This document shows, piece after piece, positions 37,519 through 47,082 of a stretch of DNA of 64,000 nucleotides. The translations under genes were made by a program, and so were the position numbers. Source of the DNA: Betaproteobacteria bacterium SG8_41 (lineage in GTDB: Bacteria > Pseudomonadota > Gammaproteobacteria > Burkholderiales > SG8-41). The stretch covers positions 54,440-118,439 of the forward strand of contig LJTT01000004.1 of NCBI GenBank assembly GCA_001303585.1. Reading direction: 5' to 3'. The stretch's first letter is position 1. Every line of letters begins with the position of its first letter. Under the pieces are notes generated by a model. That model was given only the letters and a program-made list of their open reading frames with translations, was not told where the DNA came from and searched no databases.

Positions 37519-38103
37519 GTGAACTCCCGACCGCTCGTGCTGGCTTCGACATCGCCCTACCGGCGTGAGCTCCTCGCGCGCCTGCGCCTCCCGTTCGAGG
37601 TAGGCGCCCCGGGCGTTAACGAAGCTGCGCTTCCGGGCGAGGCTGCGCGGGACACGGCGCTGCGGCTGGCGCAATTGAAGGCCCGGGCGGTCGCGCCGAA
37701 ATATCCCGGCGCCCTGGTAATCGGCTCGGATCAGGTGGCTGCTCTCGATGGAGAATGCCTCGGCAAGCCCGGAAGCCACGAAATGGCCGTCTCGCAGCTA
37801 AGGGCGATGCGTGGAAGACGCGTTACGTTCCACACCGCCCTTGCGCTGCTGAACACCGCGAGTGGCGGCCTCCAGCTTGACGAGGTTCCCACAGCCGTTT
37901 ACTTCCGCGACTGCAGCGATGAAGAGATTGAGCGCTACCTGGCGGCAGAGCGACCTTATGACTGCACTGGCAGCGCCAAGATCGAAGGGCTGGGAATCGC
38001 TCTCGTCGAACGCATGGTCAGTGATGATCCGAGCGCGCTCATGGGGTTGCCGCTCATGCGACTGACCGCCATGCTGAAGCAAGAAGGCGTGTCGGTTCTC
38101 TGA
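37519..38103 (+). CDS. Maf-type nucleoside triphosphate pyrophosphatase
   Basis: Hydrolyses non-canonical or modified NTPs. The 194-residue protein starts (GTG) MNSRPLVLASTSPYRRELL and contains the GSDQVAALDGECLGKPG and YDCTGSAKIEGLG motifs; the GKPG/CTGSA pattern suits the YceF (7-methyl-GTP) subgroup, commonly placed near yceD-rpmF. Ten bases separate it from the methyltransferase gene. Confidence 0.93.
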   Translation: MNSRPLVLASTSPYRRELLARLRLPFEVGAPGVNEAALPGEAARDTALRLAQLKARAVAPKYPGALVIGSDQVAALDGECLGKPGSHEMAVSQLRAMRGRRVTFHTALALLNTASGGLQLDEVPTAVYFRDCSDEEIERYLAAERPYDCTGSAKIEGLGIALVERMVSDDPSALMGLPLMRLTAMLKQEGVSVL

Positions 38104-38113
38104 TCAACCTACG

Positions 38114-38833
38114 ATGACAACAACGCGCAGCGGGACGCTTTACCTGATTCCCGTCGCCCTCGGAGAAGACAACGCCCCGGCAGTCCTCCCGAGCGCGACG
38201 CTCGAAGCCGTGCAGAAACTGCGCGCTTTTATTGTGGAAGATGCCAAGTCCGCGCGTCGTTTTCTTCGAGCGGCCGGCTATGCACACCCATTGCGGGAAA
38301 CAGGTTTCCAGATCCTCAATGAGCATACGCGAGAGAATGAACTGGACGCGCTCTTGGCCCCGCTGCTGGCTGGCGAGGATCGGGGATTGATGTCAGAGGC
38401 CGGCTGCCCCGGGATCGCGGACCCGGGCGAGGCCCTGGTGCGCCGAGCGCTGGACGCCGGCATACGGGTCGCGCCGCTTGTCGGCCCGTGCTCGATCCTG
38501 CTGGCGCTCATGGCCTCCGGGATGAGCGGCCAGCATTTCACTTTTCGCGGTTACTTGCCTGTGGACAAGCGGCAGCGCGCGCAGGCCATCAAGGCGCTCG
38601 ACGCGCGAGCCGAGGGCGCCACTCAGATCTTTATTGAAACGCCCTACCGTAGCGCGGCGCTGTTTCATGCCCTTCTGGAGCATTGCCGCCAAGACACTCG
38701 CGTGTGCGTCGCAGCGGATCTCACTACGCTCAATGAATTCGTGCGGACACGGACTGTCGCGGAATGGAAGGAACAGCCGCCCGAGCTCGGGCGGCGGCCA
38801 GCCGTATTCCTGCTCTACCGTGGGCAGCCCTAG
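38114..38833 (+). CDS. SAM-dependent methyltransferase, RsmI-like paralogue
   Basis: 239-residue tetrapyrrole-methylase-fold protein related to the 16S rRNA 2'-O-methyltransferase RsmI, with LYLIPVALGED, GLMSEAGCPGIADPG, LVGPCSILLALMASG and QIFIETPYR. True RsmI usually reads TPIGN at the start; here IPVALGE marks the paralogue often found next to maf in betaproteobacteria. The substrate is unknown. Confidence 0.88.
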   Translation: MTTTRSGTLYLIPVALGEDNAPAVLPSATLEAVQKLRAFIVEDAKSARRFLRAAGYAHPLRETGFQILNEHTRENELDALLAPLLAGEDRGLMSEAGCPGIADPGEALVRRALDAGIRVAPLVGPCSILLALMASGMSGQHFTFRGYLPVDKRQRAQAIKALDARAEGATQIFIETPYRSAALFHALLEHCRQDTRVCVAADLTTLNEFVRTRTVAEWKEQPPELGRRPAVFLLYRGQP

Positions 38834-38940
38834 TGCGGGGTTTCGCAAACGCCAGGCCCGAATCGGAAACAAAAGGAAGTATGTTTGACTCTGAATCCTG
38901 TGCGCGTGCGGACCTTCGCAGCATGTTTGCGGGACAGCCG

Positions 38941-39900
38941 CTAGCGTAGGGTCAGGCTGCCAGCGAGCCCCAGCCGCCCGAGCGCCTCGCCCAGCCCCGC
39001 GCCAAACCGCTTCGCCAGGCGCTCCGCCACATTCTCGCGGGGCGTAAAGTCGACGATTTCCTCGGCCTTGATGACTTCACGCGCCACGTACTCGACCCCG
39101 CCCAACTCGTCCGAAAGTCCCATCTCGATACTTTTCTGCCCGACCCAGAGCAGGCCGGAGAACATGTCGGGCGTCTCTTTGAGTCGCACACCCCGTCCTT
39201 CCCTGACGACGGTGATGAATTGCTGATGAATCTGCTGGAGCATTTGTTCCGCGTGGGACCGCTGTGACTCCAGTATGGGCGAGAACGGATCTAGGAAACC
39301 CTTGTTTTCTCCCGCCGCAAGGAGTCGCCGCTCGACGCCCAGCTTTTCCATGGCGCCGGTGAAGCCGAAGCCGTCCATCAGCACCCCGATCGAACCGATA
39401 ATGCTCGCCTTGTCGACGTAGATGCGGTCTGCTGCGACGGCCACGTAGTAGCCGCCTGAAGCACAAATGTCCTCGACCACCGCATAAAGCGGAATCTTGG
39501 GATATTTTTCGCGCAGCCTGCGAATCTCGTCGTTGATGTGGCCGGCTTCGACCGGGCTGCCGCCAGGGCTGTTGATGCGCAGTATTACGCCCTGAGTGCC
39601 CCTGTTCTTGAAGGCCTCCTGCAAACCGGTCATGACATTGTCCGCGCTCGCCGGATTGCCCGCAGCAATGACGCCCCGCAATTCGACCATCGCAGTGTGC
39701 TTGTCGGGTGCCGACTCCTTTTTTCCGAACCAGCCCAGGCCTATGAACAGCAGTGCAAACAGGTAAATGAACATCAGCAATTTGAAAAAAATGCCCCAAT
39801 AGCGCGCGCGCCGTTGCTCGGTAATTGCGGCCAGCGCAACTTTTTCGACGACCCCGCGTTCCCAGTTCTCGCCCGAACCGCCCTGTCCTAGCTCAGCCAT
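38941..39900 (-). CDS. sppA: S49-family signal peptide peptidase
   Basis: Membrane serine protease that degrades cleaved signal peptides. The 319-residue protein has one membrane helix (IFFKLLMFIYLFALLFIGLGWFG, near residues 33-55), the LRINSPGGSPVEA oxyanion segment, nucleophile Ser in DICASGGYYVAVA and the base Lys in DKASIIGSIGV. It is the short, single-domain type. ATG 39900 is chosen because GTGAGG lies just before it; GTG 39909 is an alternative. Confidence 0.93.
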   Translation of the reverse strand: MAELGQGGSGENWERGVVEKVALAAITEQRRARYWGIFFKLLMFIYLFALLFIGLGWFGKKESAPDKHTAMVELRGVIAAGNPASADNVMTGLQEAFKNRGTQGVILRINSPGGSPVEAGHINDEIRRLREKYPKIPLYAVVEDICASGGYYVAVAADRIYVDKASIIGSIGVLMDGFGFTGAMEKLGVERRLLAAGENKGFLDPFSPILESQRSHAEQMLQQIHQQFITVVREGRGVRLKETPDMFSGLLWVGQKSIEMGLSDELGGVEYVAREVIKAEEIVDFTPRENVAERLAKRFGAGLGEALGRLGLAGSLTLR

Positions 39901-39998
39901 TTCCCTCACCTTCGATCCACATCAATGATTTCGCAGTATAACGTGGCACTAATGCATCGCTCATCCGCTGCGGGAGACGGCCGTCCAATGCGCGGCGT

Positions 39999-40655
39999 TC
40001 ACGCATGCTGCATCAGCCACTGCCGGAGCTCCATCAGGTTGTCCACACAGGCAACCGGCTCGTAGCAAAGCAACGCGTTACGTGGATGCGCGCCGTAGGC
40101 CGCCGCAACACGCGCTACGCCAGCAGCCCGGGCCATCTCCATGTCATGAGTCGTGTCTCCGATCATGAGCGCCCGGTTGTTCGTAACCGCAAGCTCCTCG
40201 AGTAAAGCGCCTAACATCCCGGGATCCGGCTTGGAATGCCCCTCATCCGCGCAGCGAGAAGCGTGAAACAGCTCCTTCAGGCCCGTGCTCTCGAGAACCC
40301 GCTCGAGCCCGCGCCGGCCCTTCCCCGTTGCCACCGCCAGCAGAAATCCGGCCTCGCGCAATGCCGCGACGAGTTCTACAGCGCCCGGGAAAAGCGCGGT
40401 GTCGGCATCCCGCTGCAGGTAATGAAACCGGTAACGCTCCACGACTCTCGGATAATTGTCGGGATCGACGTCCGGCAGGATATGGCTCATCGCATCGTTG
40501 AGCCCCAGCCCGATAATGTATCGAGCCTCCTCGTCGCTTGGCACCGGCAGGGCGAGGTCAGCACATGCCGACTGGAGCGCGCTGACAATGGCCCCGGCCG
40601 AGTCCATCAGCGTGCCATCCCAGTCGAAGACCAAAAGCTCAAAGCGCCGCGGCAT
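39999..40655 (-). CDS. HAD-family phosphatase (phosphoglycolate phosphatase-like)
   Basis: 218-residue HAD-IA hydrolase with motif I VFDWDGTLMDS (nucleophile Asp), motif II LAVATGKGRRGL, and motif III/IV KPDPGM...IGDTTHDMEMARAAG. Gph-like enzymes near rluC are frequent in betaproteobacteria. Start at MPRRFELLVFDWDG (40655); a start at 40691 would add 12 residues inside rluC. Confidence 0.9.
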   Translation of the reverse strand: MPRRFELLVFDWDGTLMDSAGAIVSALQSACADLALPVPSDEEARYIIGLGLNDAMSHILPDVDPDNYPRVVERYRFHYLQRDADTALFPGAVELVAALREAGFLLAVATGKGRRGLERVLESTGLKELFHASRCADEGHSKPDPGMLGALLEELAVTNNRALMIGDTTHDMEMARAAGVARVAAAYGAHPRNALLCYEPVACVDNLMELRQWLMQHA

Positions 40656-41613
40656 GGCCAACTCCGGCTTCCTCGGCATCGAGCGTGGCAACGAAACCTT
40701 TTAAGTCCTCGGGCAAGGGTGCCTCCAGGACCAGTGCCTCGCCGCTCACCGGGTGGGTAACGATCGTGCGGTGGGCATGCAGAAACATGCGTTTAAGGCC
40801 CTCCCGGCCCAGCTCCTTGTTAAGGGCAAAATCACCGTATTTGTCATCCCCGGCGATCGGGAAGCCAAGATGAGCGAGGTGCACCCGGATCTGATGTGTG
40901 CGGCCGGTCTTCAGTTCCGCCTCGAGCAGGCTGTAACCCCGCCAGCGGCGCTGCAGACGGAAAATCGTGTGTGACGGCAGTCCGCTCTCGCTCACGCTCA
41001 CGCGCCTCTCCCCGGATGCCAGCACGCGTTTGTGGAGCGGCAATCTGACATTGCGCCGCGCGTCGCTCCATCGGCCCTTGACCAGCACAAGGTAGAACTT
41101 CTGCACACGCCCTTCGCGTAATTCCCGATGAAGCGCGGTCAACGCCGAACGCCGCTTCGCGAGCATGAGCACACCCGATGTCTCGCGGTCGAGACGGTGC
41201 ACGAGTTCGAGAAACGGCGTGGGGGTACGTTCGTGCCGCAACTGCTCCACGACGCCATGGCTTACCCCGCTGCCGCCATGAACGGCCACGCCAGCCGGCT
41301 TGTCGATGACCAACAGGCCTTCGTCTTCGTAGATGACATGGGCGCGCAGCCGCCGGGCCGGGGGCCGCTGGGCCGCTGCAGCACGCTGCGCCGTCCGAAT
41401 CGGCGGCACCCGCAGCCGGTCGCCCTCTGCCACGCGATAATCAGGGCTCACCCGCCGGCTGTTCACCCTGACCTCGCCGCTGCGCAGGATGCGGTAGATA
41501 TGGCTTTTAGGCACACCTTTGAGCCGCTTCGTCAGGTAGTTGTCGACGCGCTGGCCGGCTGAGCCGGCGTCAACCTGAAGCCAAGTCGCGGCAGCTTTAC
41601 TTAACTCTTTCAT
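40639..41613 (-). CDS. rluC: 23S rRNA pseudouridine synthase (RluC type)
   Basis: Modifies 23S rRNA uridines 955, 2504 and 2580 in E. coli. The 324-residue protein has an N-terminal S4 RNA-binding domain (AGQRVDNYLTKRLKGVPKSHIYRILRSGEVRVN), the catalytic Asp in VHRLDRETSGVLMLAK, and the KTGRTHQIRVHLAHLGFPI box. It is divergent from rne, as in many proteobacteria, and overlaps the HAD gene by 17 bases. Confidence 0.95.
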   Translation of the reverse strand: MKELSKAAATWLQVDAGSAGQRVDNYLTKRLKGVPKSHIYRILRSGEVRVNSRRVSPDYRVAEGDRLRVPPIRTAQRAAAAQRPPARRLRAHVIYEDEGLLVIDKPAGVAVHGGSGVSHGVVEQLRHERTPTPFLELVHRLDRETSGVLMLAKRRSALTALHRELREGRVQKFYLVLVKGRWSDARRNVRLPLHKRVLASGERRVSVSESGLPSHTIFRLQRRWRGYSLLEAELKTGRTHQIRVHLAHLGFPIAGDDKYGDFALNKELGREGLKRMFLHAHRTIVTHPVSGEALVLEAPLPEDLKGFVATLDAEEAGVGHAAAL

Positions 41614-42067
41614 TTGCCTATACTATTCCATCGCATGCCGTATGGCGCGCAAATGGCGGAGCCGCATGGGCGTATTCCCGCCGGGCGTCAAGCCGGGTCG
41701 AGCAACCGCAGCGCCGAATGCGCTCGGGAAGGCAAAACGGACGGCCTGCGTGAATTCGGTCGAGCAACCAGCAGGCGCGCAATCGCAGCAATAGGAGCGC
41801 ACCGTGGCGACCGCCCGAAATGGAATGGTTAATGTCGCTCACCAAACGAAGTAGCGATAGTAGACGAATTACGCGCTCAAAGCACTGATACAGATTTCCG
41901 AATCCGGCCCAGGGGCCGGATTCAAAAATTGGCAAACTGCACGAGACATCCGGATAACGCTTGTTCCACATGCTCATGCCACGCCGTTGATTTGATCGGC
42001 GCCCCCGCCCGAGGGCGGTTGGTGATGTTTGCCCATCCCGTGTTGTTGAGCGCGGGAGAAGACAATA
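41614..42067 (+). other. Long rluC-rne intergenic region / probable rne leader
   Basis: About 450 bases with no supported gene. It must hold the divergent rluC and rne promoters and probably a long rne 5' UTR. In E. coli the rne leader carries hairpins that RNase E cleaves to control its own level; the hairpins at 41900-41923 and 42005-42018 may serve the same purpose here. Confidence 0.55.
41900..41923 (+). promoter_or_regulatory. Perfect 11-bp hairpin in the rne leader
   Basis: GAATCCGGCCC (41900-41910) and its exact reverse complement (41913-41923) with a 2-nt centre. No T-run follows on the + strand. A second small hairpin, CCGCCC-GA-GGGCGG, sits at 42005-42018. Candidate autoregulatory structure of RNase E; binding is not shown. 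Confidence 0.45.
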
Positions 42068-44857
42068 ATGAAACGCATGTTGTTTAACGCGACGCAGGCC
42101 GAAGAGCTGCGCGTCGCGATTGTCGATGGCCAGAAGCTCGTCGACCTCGACATCGAAACCCCCGCCAAGGAACAGCGCAAGAGCAACATCTACAAGGGGG
42201 TCATTACCCGCATCGAACCCAGCCTGGAAGCAGCGTTTGTGGACTATGGCGCCGAGCGCCATGGGTTCCTTCCCTTCAAGGAAGTCGCGCGGGCCTACTT
42301 CCGGAGCGGCGTGGACGTGGGTCGCGCCAGAATCCAGGATGCTCTCAAGGAAGGTCAGGAACTCATCGTCCAGGTAGACAAGGACGAACGCGGCAATAAG
42401 GGCGCGGCGCTTACGACCTTTATCAGTCTCGCGGGGCGTTACCTCGTCCTGATGCCGAACAACCCGCGCGGCGGCGGCGTCTCGCGCCGCGTGGAGGGCG
42501 AAGATCGCAACGAGCTGCGTGATGTGATCGATCAACTCCCGGTGCCCCAGGGCATGAGCGTCATCGGCCGCACGGCGGCCATCGGCCGCAGCGCCGAGGA
42601 GCTTGGCTGGGACCTTAACTACCTGCTGCAGCTCTGGCGCGCGATCGAGGACGCCACGAAGCAGCAAAGCGGCGCTTTCCTCATCTACCAGGAATCGAGC
42701 CTGGTGATCCGGGCCATCCGGGATTATTTCCACCAGGATATCGGCGAGATCCTGATCGACACCGAGAGCGTGTACGAGCAGGCGCAGCAGTTCATGGGGC
42801 ATGTGATGCCGCAGAACGTGAGCCGCATCAAGCTCTACCGCGACGATGTTCCCCTTTTCTCGCGCTTCCAGATCGAGCACCAGATCGAGTATGCGTACTC
42901 GCGATCGGTGTCGCTGCCCTCGGGCGGCGCCGTTGTTTTCGACCACACCGAGGCGCTGGTCTCGATCGATGTCAATTCGGCGCGCTCGACGCGCGGCTCA
43001 GACATCGAGGAGACGGCTTTCCGCACCAACCTTGAAGCATCGGATGAAATTGCGCGGCAGCTACGGCTGCGCGACCTGGGCGGACTCATCGTGATCGACT
43101 TCATCGACATGGAAAGCAGCCGCAACCAGCGCGAAGTGGAGACACGGCTGCGCGACGCGCTGCGCTATGACCGGGCGCGCGTCCAGATGGGCAAGATTTC
43201 CCGCTTTGGGCTGATGGAGCTGTCGCGACAGCGGCTGCGACCCTCGCTCGGCGAGACCGCGCACAACCCCTGCCCGAGATGTCATGGCACGGGCCATATT
43301 CGCGGCACTGAATCGACCGCCTTGCACATCCTGCGCATCTTGCAGGAAGAAGCGATGAAAGATAACACCGCATCGGTGCATGCGCAGGTGCCGGTGGACG
43401 TCTCTGCGTTTCTGTTGAACGAAAAGCGCGTGGATCTGCAGCTGATCGAGGCGCGCCACCGCGTCTCGGTCCTGGTCATCCCGAACGTGCATCTCGAGAC
43501 GCCTAACTACAGCGTCGTGCGGCTGCGGCACGATGACCTCAACCGCGCCGCGGAGCCGTTGGCCGCAAGTTATAACATGGTGGAAATCCCCGCTGAGCGC
43601 GATAAACCGGCTGCCGGCGCAGCCGAGCCGGTCGCGCCGCGACAGGAAGCGGCGGTAAAGGGCGTGACGCCACAACAGCCGGCGCCGATGCCGGTCATGC
43701 GGGAAGCCAGACCCGGCTCTGTCCCGGCGCCAGCCGCCGCCGAGCGCGAATCGATCATCGGGAAGCTCCTGGGCTTCTTGAGACGCAAGCCCGCCGCGGT
43801 CCCGGCGGCGCAGCCTGCTGCTGCCGGCGTGCCCGCTCCCCGCACGGACCGTGGCCCGCGCCGCGGCAGACACGAACGCGGTGAACGCGAGGGTGGGCGC
43901 CGCGACCGCGAGTCGGCACGGTTCGAGAAGCCTGGCGGCCAGCGCCAGCAACGCGGACCGCAGCAGCAAGGGCAGCGCGACGGTGGCCGCCACCAGCAGC
44001 AACGCATGGAGCAACGGCGCCAGAGAGACGCCCGCTCCCAGGACGGTAGCCAGCAGCCGCGCCAGCAACCGCCCCAACGCGAGCGCGCTCCGGCGGAAGC
44101 TGCCGATCGTCTTCCCATTGTTCAAGGCCAGCCGCCCGCACGCGAGCCCGGTGAACAGCGCGAGGGACGCGGGCGCCGGCGCCGCAGAGGTCGCGGCCGC
44201 CACGAGCAGCGCGAGCAAGCCGAAGCCGCGGGCACCCAGATCCCGCAAGCGCCGCACCAAGCACCATTGCCATCAGTGCCGCCGGCAACCCATATCGAGG
44301 AACTCTCGGCAGCCGCCCTTGCTGCCGCCGTTGCCGTGCCGAAAGTCGAGCCAGAACCCGCCGGCCCAGTCGAAGTGAGCGCATTGGAAGCGCCCGACCA
44401 TGCGGGGGGCACGCACGAGCCTGCCGCCCCCGCAGAGGTAAGTGCCTTGGAGGTGGCTGACCGCGCACCCACCACGCGCGTGCCCGATGCGCTCGAAGCG
44501 GAGCCTCTCAGACCGCTGCCTGATTTCGCGCCCGCGGTAGCCGAAGAGTCCGAGCCGCCGTCGGCGCCGACGCCGTTCGAGTCGCCAGAGCGCGAACCTT
44601 CGCCCGTAGCGCGTGACGTTTCGCCGTCATTCACGAGGACCAGCATCGAGTTACCTTCGGGCCTCGAGCAGGTTGAATCCAATCCAGCAAAGATCCGCGC
44701 CGTCGTCGTACAGGAAGAACCCGTGGAAGAAGCGCCGCGGCCCCGGCGAGTGCGCCCTGCCCCGCCGCCCATGGACGACCATCCCCTGGTGCAGGTGGAA
44801 ACCGGAGAATCTACCGCGCGCGCGGCAGAGGGCGCGGGTTCCATTCCCCCGCGTTAG
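42068..44857 (+). CDS. rne: Ribonuclease E
   Basis: Main single-strand endoribonuclease and degradosome scaffold. The 929-residue protein has the S1 domain (about 38-120), the 5' sensor and RNase H-like parts, the DNase I-like catalytic domain with Mg-binding Asp in [13 protein letters not shown] and IVIDFIDM, and the zinc-link CPRC near residue 404. From about residue 520 to the end it is low-complexity scaffold: an arginine-rich block ([30 protein letters not shown]) likely to bind RNA, then proline/alanine/glutamate-rich linkers. Partner-binding sites cannot be assigned by eye. Confidence 0.97.
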   Translation: MKRMLFNATQAEELRVAIVDGQKLVDLDIETPAKEQRKSNIYKGVITRIEPSLEAAFVDYGAERHGFLPFKEVARAYFRSGVDVGRARIQDALKEGQELIVQVDKDERGNKGAALTTFISLAGRYLVLMPNNPRGGGVSRRVEGEDRNELRDVIDQLPVPQGMSVIGRTAAIGRSAEELGWDLNYLLQLWRAIEDATKQQSGAFLIYQESSLVIRAIRDYFHQDIGEILIDTESVYEQAQQFMGHVMPQNVSRIKLYRDDVPLFSRFQIEHQIEYAYSRSVSLPSGGAVVFDHTEALVSIDVNSARSTRGSDIEETAFRTNLEASDEIARQLRLRDLGGLIVIDFIDMESSRNQREVETRLRDALRYDRARVQMGKISRFGLMELSRQRLRPSLGETAHNPCPRCHGTGHIRGTESTALHILRILQEEAMKDNTASVHAQVPVDVSAFLLNEKRVDLQLIEARHRVSVLVIPNVHLETPNYSVVRLRHDDLNRAAEPLAASYNMVEIPAERDKPAAGAAEPVAPRQEAAVKGVTPQQPAPMPVMREARPGSVPAPAAAERESIIGKLLGFLRRKPAAVPAAQPAAAGVPAPRTDRGPRRGRHERGEREGGRRDRESARFEKPGGQRQQRGPQQQGQRDGGRHQQQRMEQRRQRDARSQDGSQQPRQQPPQRERAPAEAADRLPIVQGQPPAREPGEQREGRGRRRRRGRGRHEQREQAEAAGTQIPQAPHQAPLPSVPPATHIEELSAAALAAAVAVPKVEPEPAGPVEVSALEAPDHAGGTHEPAAPAEVSALEVADRAPTTRVPDALEAEPLRPLPDFAPAVAEESEPPSAPTPFESPEREPSPVARDVSPSFTRTSIELPSGLEQVESNPAKIRAVVVQEEPVEEAPRPRRVRPAPPPMDDHPLVQVETGESTARAAEGAGSIPPR

Positions 44858-44860
44858 GCG

Positions 44861-45342
44861 TTAACGACGGAGCTGTTGCTCGAGGTGGCTCAGGAGTGCC
44901 TGGGCCGCCTCTTCCACCATATCCAGAACGGTCTCGAAACCCTGGACGCCGCCGTAATACGGATCGGGCACTTCACGCACCGCCTCATCCGCATGAAATT
45001 CCATGAAGAGCTTGAGCTTGTGCGCCTGCTCCGGCGGACACAAGTTGGCGAGCAAGCGGAAATTCACTTCGTCCATGGCAAGCACGTAGTCGAATTCGTT
45101 GAAATCGCGACGAGTCACCTGCCGCCCGCGCAAGCCGCTGATGTCATAGCCGCGCCGTTCCACGGCCCTTTGCGCCCGCGGATCGGGCGGCTCGCCGACG
45201 TGGTAATCATGCGTTCCGGCCGAATCGGAAGCGATATGGTCCGAGAGTCCCGCTTCCGCAACGCGACGCTTGAACACGCCCTCGGCCATCGGCGAGCGGC
45301 AGATGTTGCCCATGCACCCATGCACACGAACAGCACACGCAT
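44861..45342 (-). pseudogene. Low-molecular-weight protein-tyrosine-phosphatase, frame broken by an 8-bp duplication
   Basis: Arsenate-reductase-like phosphatase of the Wzb/Etp type. The natural start at 45342 reads MRVLFVCMG and then leaves frame. The remaining protein (NICRSPMAEGVF through DPYYGGVQGFETVLDMVEE, with the general-acid Asp in DPYYGG) is in another frame. The cause is a tandem copy of CCCATGCA at 45309-45324, inside the P-loop codons. Removing one copy restores MRVLFVCMGNICRSP exactly. A GTG at 45325 in the second frame could start a 154-residue protein beginning MHGCMGNICRS, which keeps the CX5R loop but loses the first beta strand. Broken gene, shortened gene or sequencing error are all possible. 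Confidence 0.85.
45309..45324. repeat. Tandem 8-bp duplication CCCATGCA
   Basis: Two directly abutting copies, 45309-45316 and 45317-45324, in the 5' end of the tyrosine phosphatase gene. It shifts the frame by two bases at the active-site loop. Confidence 0.95.
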
Positions 45343-45389
45343 GCGCCGCCTTTACCAGTCCGCCAACCGCCGATGCACGCTTACAGCAC

Positions 45390-46127
45390 TCATGATTCGG
45401 GCCAGATGCGCTTGGCTATGCTTGGAGATCCCGGCGCATGGATGGTGTAGTTGATGATCTTGTTGGTCCAGACGGTCTTGTCTAGCCCGAGCGACTCATG
45501 TTTGTGGAAGTGCTCCTCCCGCGCCTCGAGCGAAGTGAATTCGTACATGACGGCATGCTTCGCCCAGCCCGCGACCGTCAGCAGCTTGCGGGTCGCGATG
45601 CACCCTGGCATGCGCGCCATTGCCGGCAGCCGGTATTGCGCGTACCACGCCGCCAGGTCGTATTCGTCTGCAACGGTCTTTGTCCTAAAGCTGCCCATTT
45701 GAATGGCCGGTCCGGGCGTGCCCGAGGGCACTTTCTGATCGTATTCCGGCCCGTTGACGCGCGCCTCTTCCGCAAAGACACACGGGCGCGCGTTCAGCCA
45801 CAGTGACTTCATCTTCCGTGTCTCGGTATCTTCCTCGATTTCGGTCTCGGCTCGAACCGGCTTGAAAAAAGCGTGAGGCGAACCCGCGCCGATAAGCAAC
45901 ACATAATCCTTCCCGGTGCCAACCTCCGGTCCCTCGGCTCGTGCAAAAGGGTCCGCACCATCACCATACATGCGCCCGCCGCCCCCAATGACCTTGTAGT
46001 GCGCCGCCCAGAGCCGCCCCGGCAAGCACAACATCGCCGGCAAATATGTCTGATGAAGCCAACTCAAGTAGCTCTCGGTTTGCTGCTCCGGCAAGTCATA
46101 CCAGATCGCCTTGATTCCCTGATCCAT
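45390..46127 (-). CDS. Conserved protein with two dimeric alpha/beta-barrel-like domains
   Basis: 245-residue soluble protein made of two similar halves. The first has YLSWLHQTYLPAMLCLPG and the second AAWYAQYRLPAMARMPG, each with the same spacing to a following strand (WAAHYKVIGG; ATRKLLTVAG). This resembles fused EthD/monooxygenase-like ferredoxin folds. I know no function; similar proteins occur in Burkholderiales near catabolic genes. It is divergent from the first TTT cassette across 373 bases. Confidence 0.7.
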   Translation of the reverse strand: MDQGIKAIWYDLPEQQTESYLSWLHQTYLPAMLCLPGRLWAAHYKVIGGGGRMYGDGADPFARAEGPEVGTGKDYVLLIGAGSPHAFFKPVRAETEIEEDTETRKMKSLWLNARPCVFAEEARVNGPEYDQKVPSGTPGPAIQMGSFRTKTVADEYDLAAWYAQYRLPAMARMPGCIATRKLLTVAGWAKHAVMYEFTSLEAREEHFHKHESLGLDKTVWTNKIINYTIHAPGSPSIAKRIWPES

Positions 46128-46500
46128 GTTCTAACCCTCTCATCGCGAGAAGTCGAAGATACTAGTGCGGTGCTTGACACGCGTCCAGAGGCCAGGCATG
46201 CGCCGCTTGCCGAATCCATCGTGGTGACGCACACTCCAGCATTGAAATAAAAATCAGCGTTTAAGCACAATACCGGATTACCCGCGGGATCCAAGCATAA
46301 CGTTATCATCCGCGTCATGGATTCCCGCGCCAAGGGTGGGCCGGTCATGCTGACCCGGGGACAGCCTGCCTGCTGATGGAATTTTGTAGGGCCGCTGATC
46401 GCTCGGTACAGCGCAGGTGGGGGGTCCTGCGACCCAACGTCAACGACATCTCGTCCATCAGGGACGTTGGCTGAATATCGGATATCGGAGACCGTGCGGC
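46128..46500. other. Divergent intergenic region upstream of the first TTT cassette
   Basis: No gene is supported. It contains an AT-richer core around 46245-46320 and should hold the promoters of the duplicated-domain gene and of the tctBAC genes. No clear regulator-binding palindrome stands out. Confidence 0.4.
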
Positions 46501-47067
46501 ATGACCAGCGAGACCGAAACCGCGAAACGCTTTAATTTCAATACCGTTTCGGCGGTCATCTTCATTGCACTCGGCGTCGCGCTGTTCCTGGTCATTCCCC
46601 ATCAGATCGACAAGCCACTCATTAACCTGGGTGGCGCCGGACAGTCCCATTTGGATGCGGAAGCTTTCCCACAGATGGTGGCCGGCATTTTTGTGCTGCT
46701 GGGCGCATGGTATCTGTTCGTCAGTTTCTCGCTGCGCGAGCACAACGAGCTGCGAAAACTGGATCTCGAGGCCATAACCAACGTCATCGTCACCCTGGCC
46801 ATCATGGCAGCCTATGTCTGGCTGATGCTTTTCTTGGGCTTTGTAGCGGGCAGCGCCATCATGATCTTTACCATGTCCACCTATTTCGGCAATCGCAATT
46901 TTGTCCTGGGCGCCTTGGTGAGCATCGCTGTTCCTTTGGTGGTGTTCGTCCTGTTCACCAAGCCGCTGGTTACGTCGCTGCCGCCGTTTCCGGTGGACGA
47001 ACTGATCCCCGAGAGCTGGATCATTTACGAACCCCTCAAATACTTGAGCAACAAATCCATCTTCTGA
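46501..47067 (+). CDS. tctB: Tripartite tricarboxylate transporter small membrane subunit (TctB), cassette 1
   Basis: Small subunit of a TTT uptake system. The 188-residue protein has four predicted membrane segments (about 19-39, 60-82, 95-130, 135-155), with a periplasmic loop after the first. It is followed 15 bases later by tctA. Start at ATG 46501; the frame is open further upstream. Substrate cannot be deduced; Bug-type systems take up citrate, other carboxylates and aromatic acids. Confidence 0.88.
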   Translation: MTSETETAKRFNFNTVSAVIFIALGVALFLVIPHQIDKPLINLGGAGQSHLDAEAFPQMVAGIFVLLGAWYLFVSFSLREHNELRKLDLEAITNVIVTLAIMAAYVWLMLFLGFVAGSAIMIFTMSTYFGNRNFVLGALVSIAVPLVVFVLFTKPLVTSLPPFPVDELIPESWIIYEPLKYLSNKSIF

Positions 47068-47082
47068 TAGCTGAAATCCATC

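Noticed and set aside
41618..42946. 442-codon - strand ORF across the rne leader and rne 5' part
   Set aside because: The part over rne mirrors the RNase E codons; no recognisable domain, so the leader is treated as non-coding.
43061..44260. Long - strand ORF opposite the rne C-terminus
   Set aside because: Low-complexity GC-rich coding in rne opens the other frames; the product is only Ala/Arg/Leu-rich.
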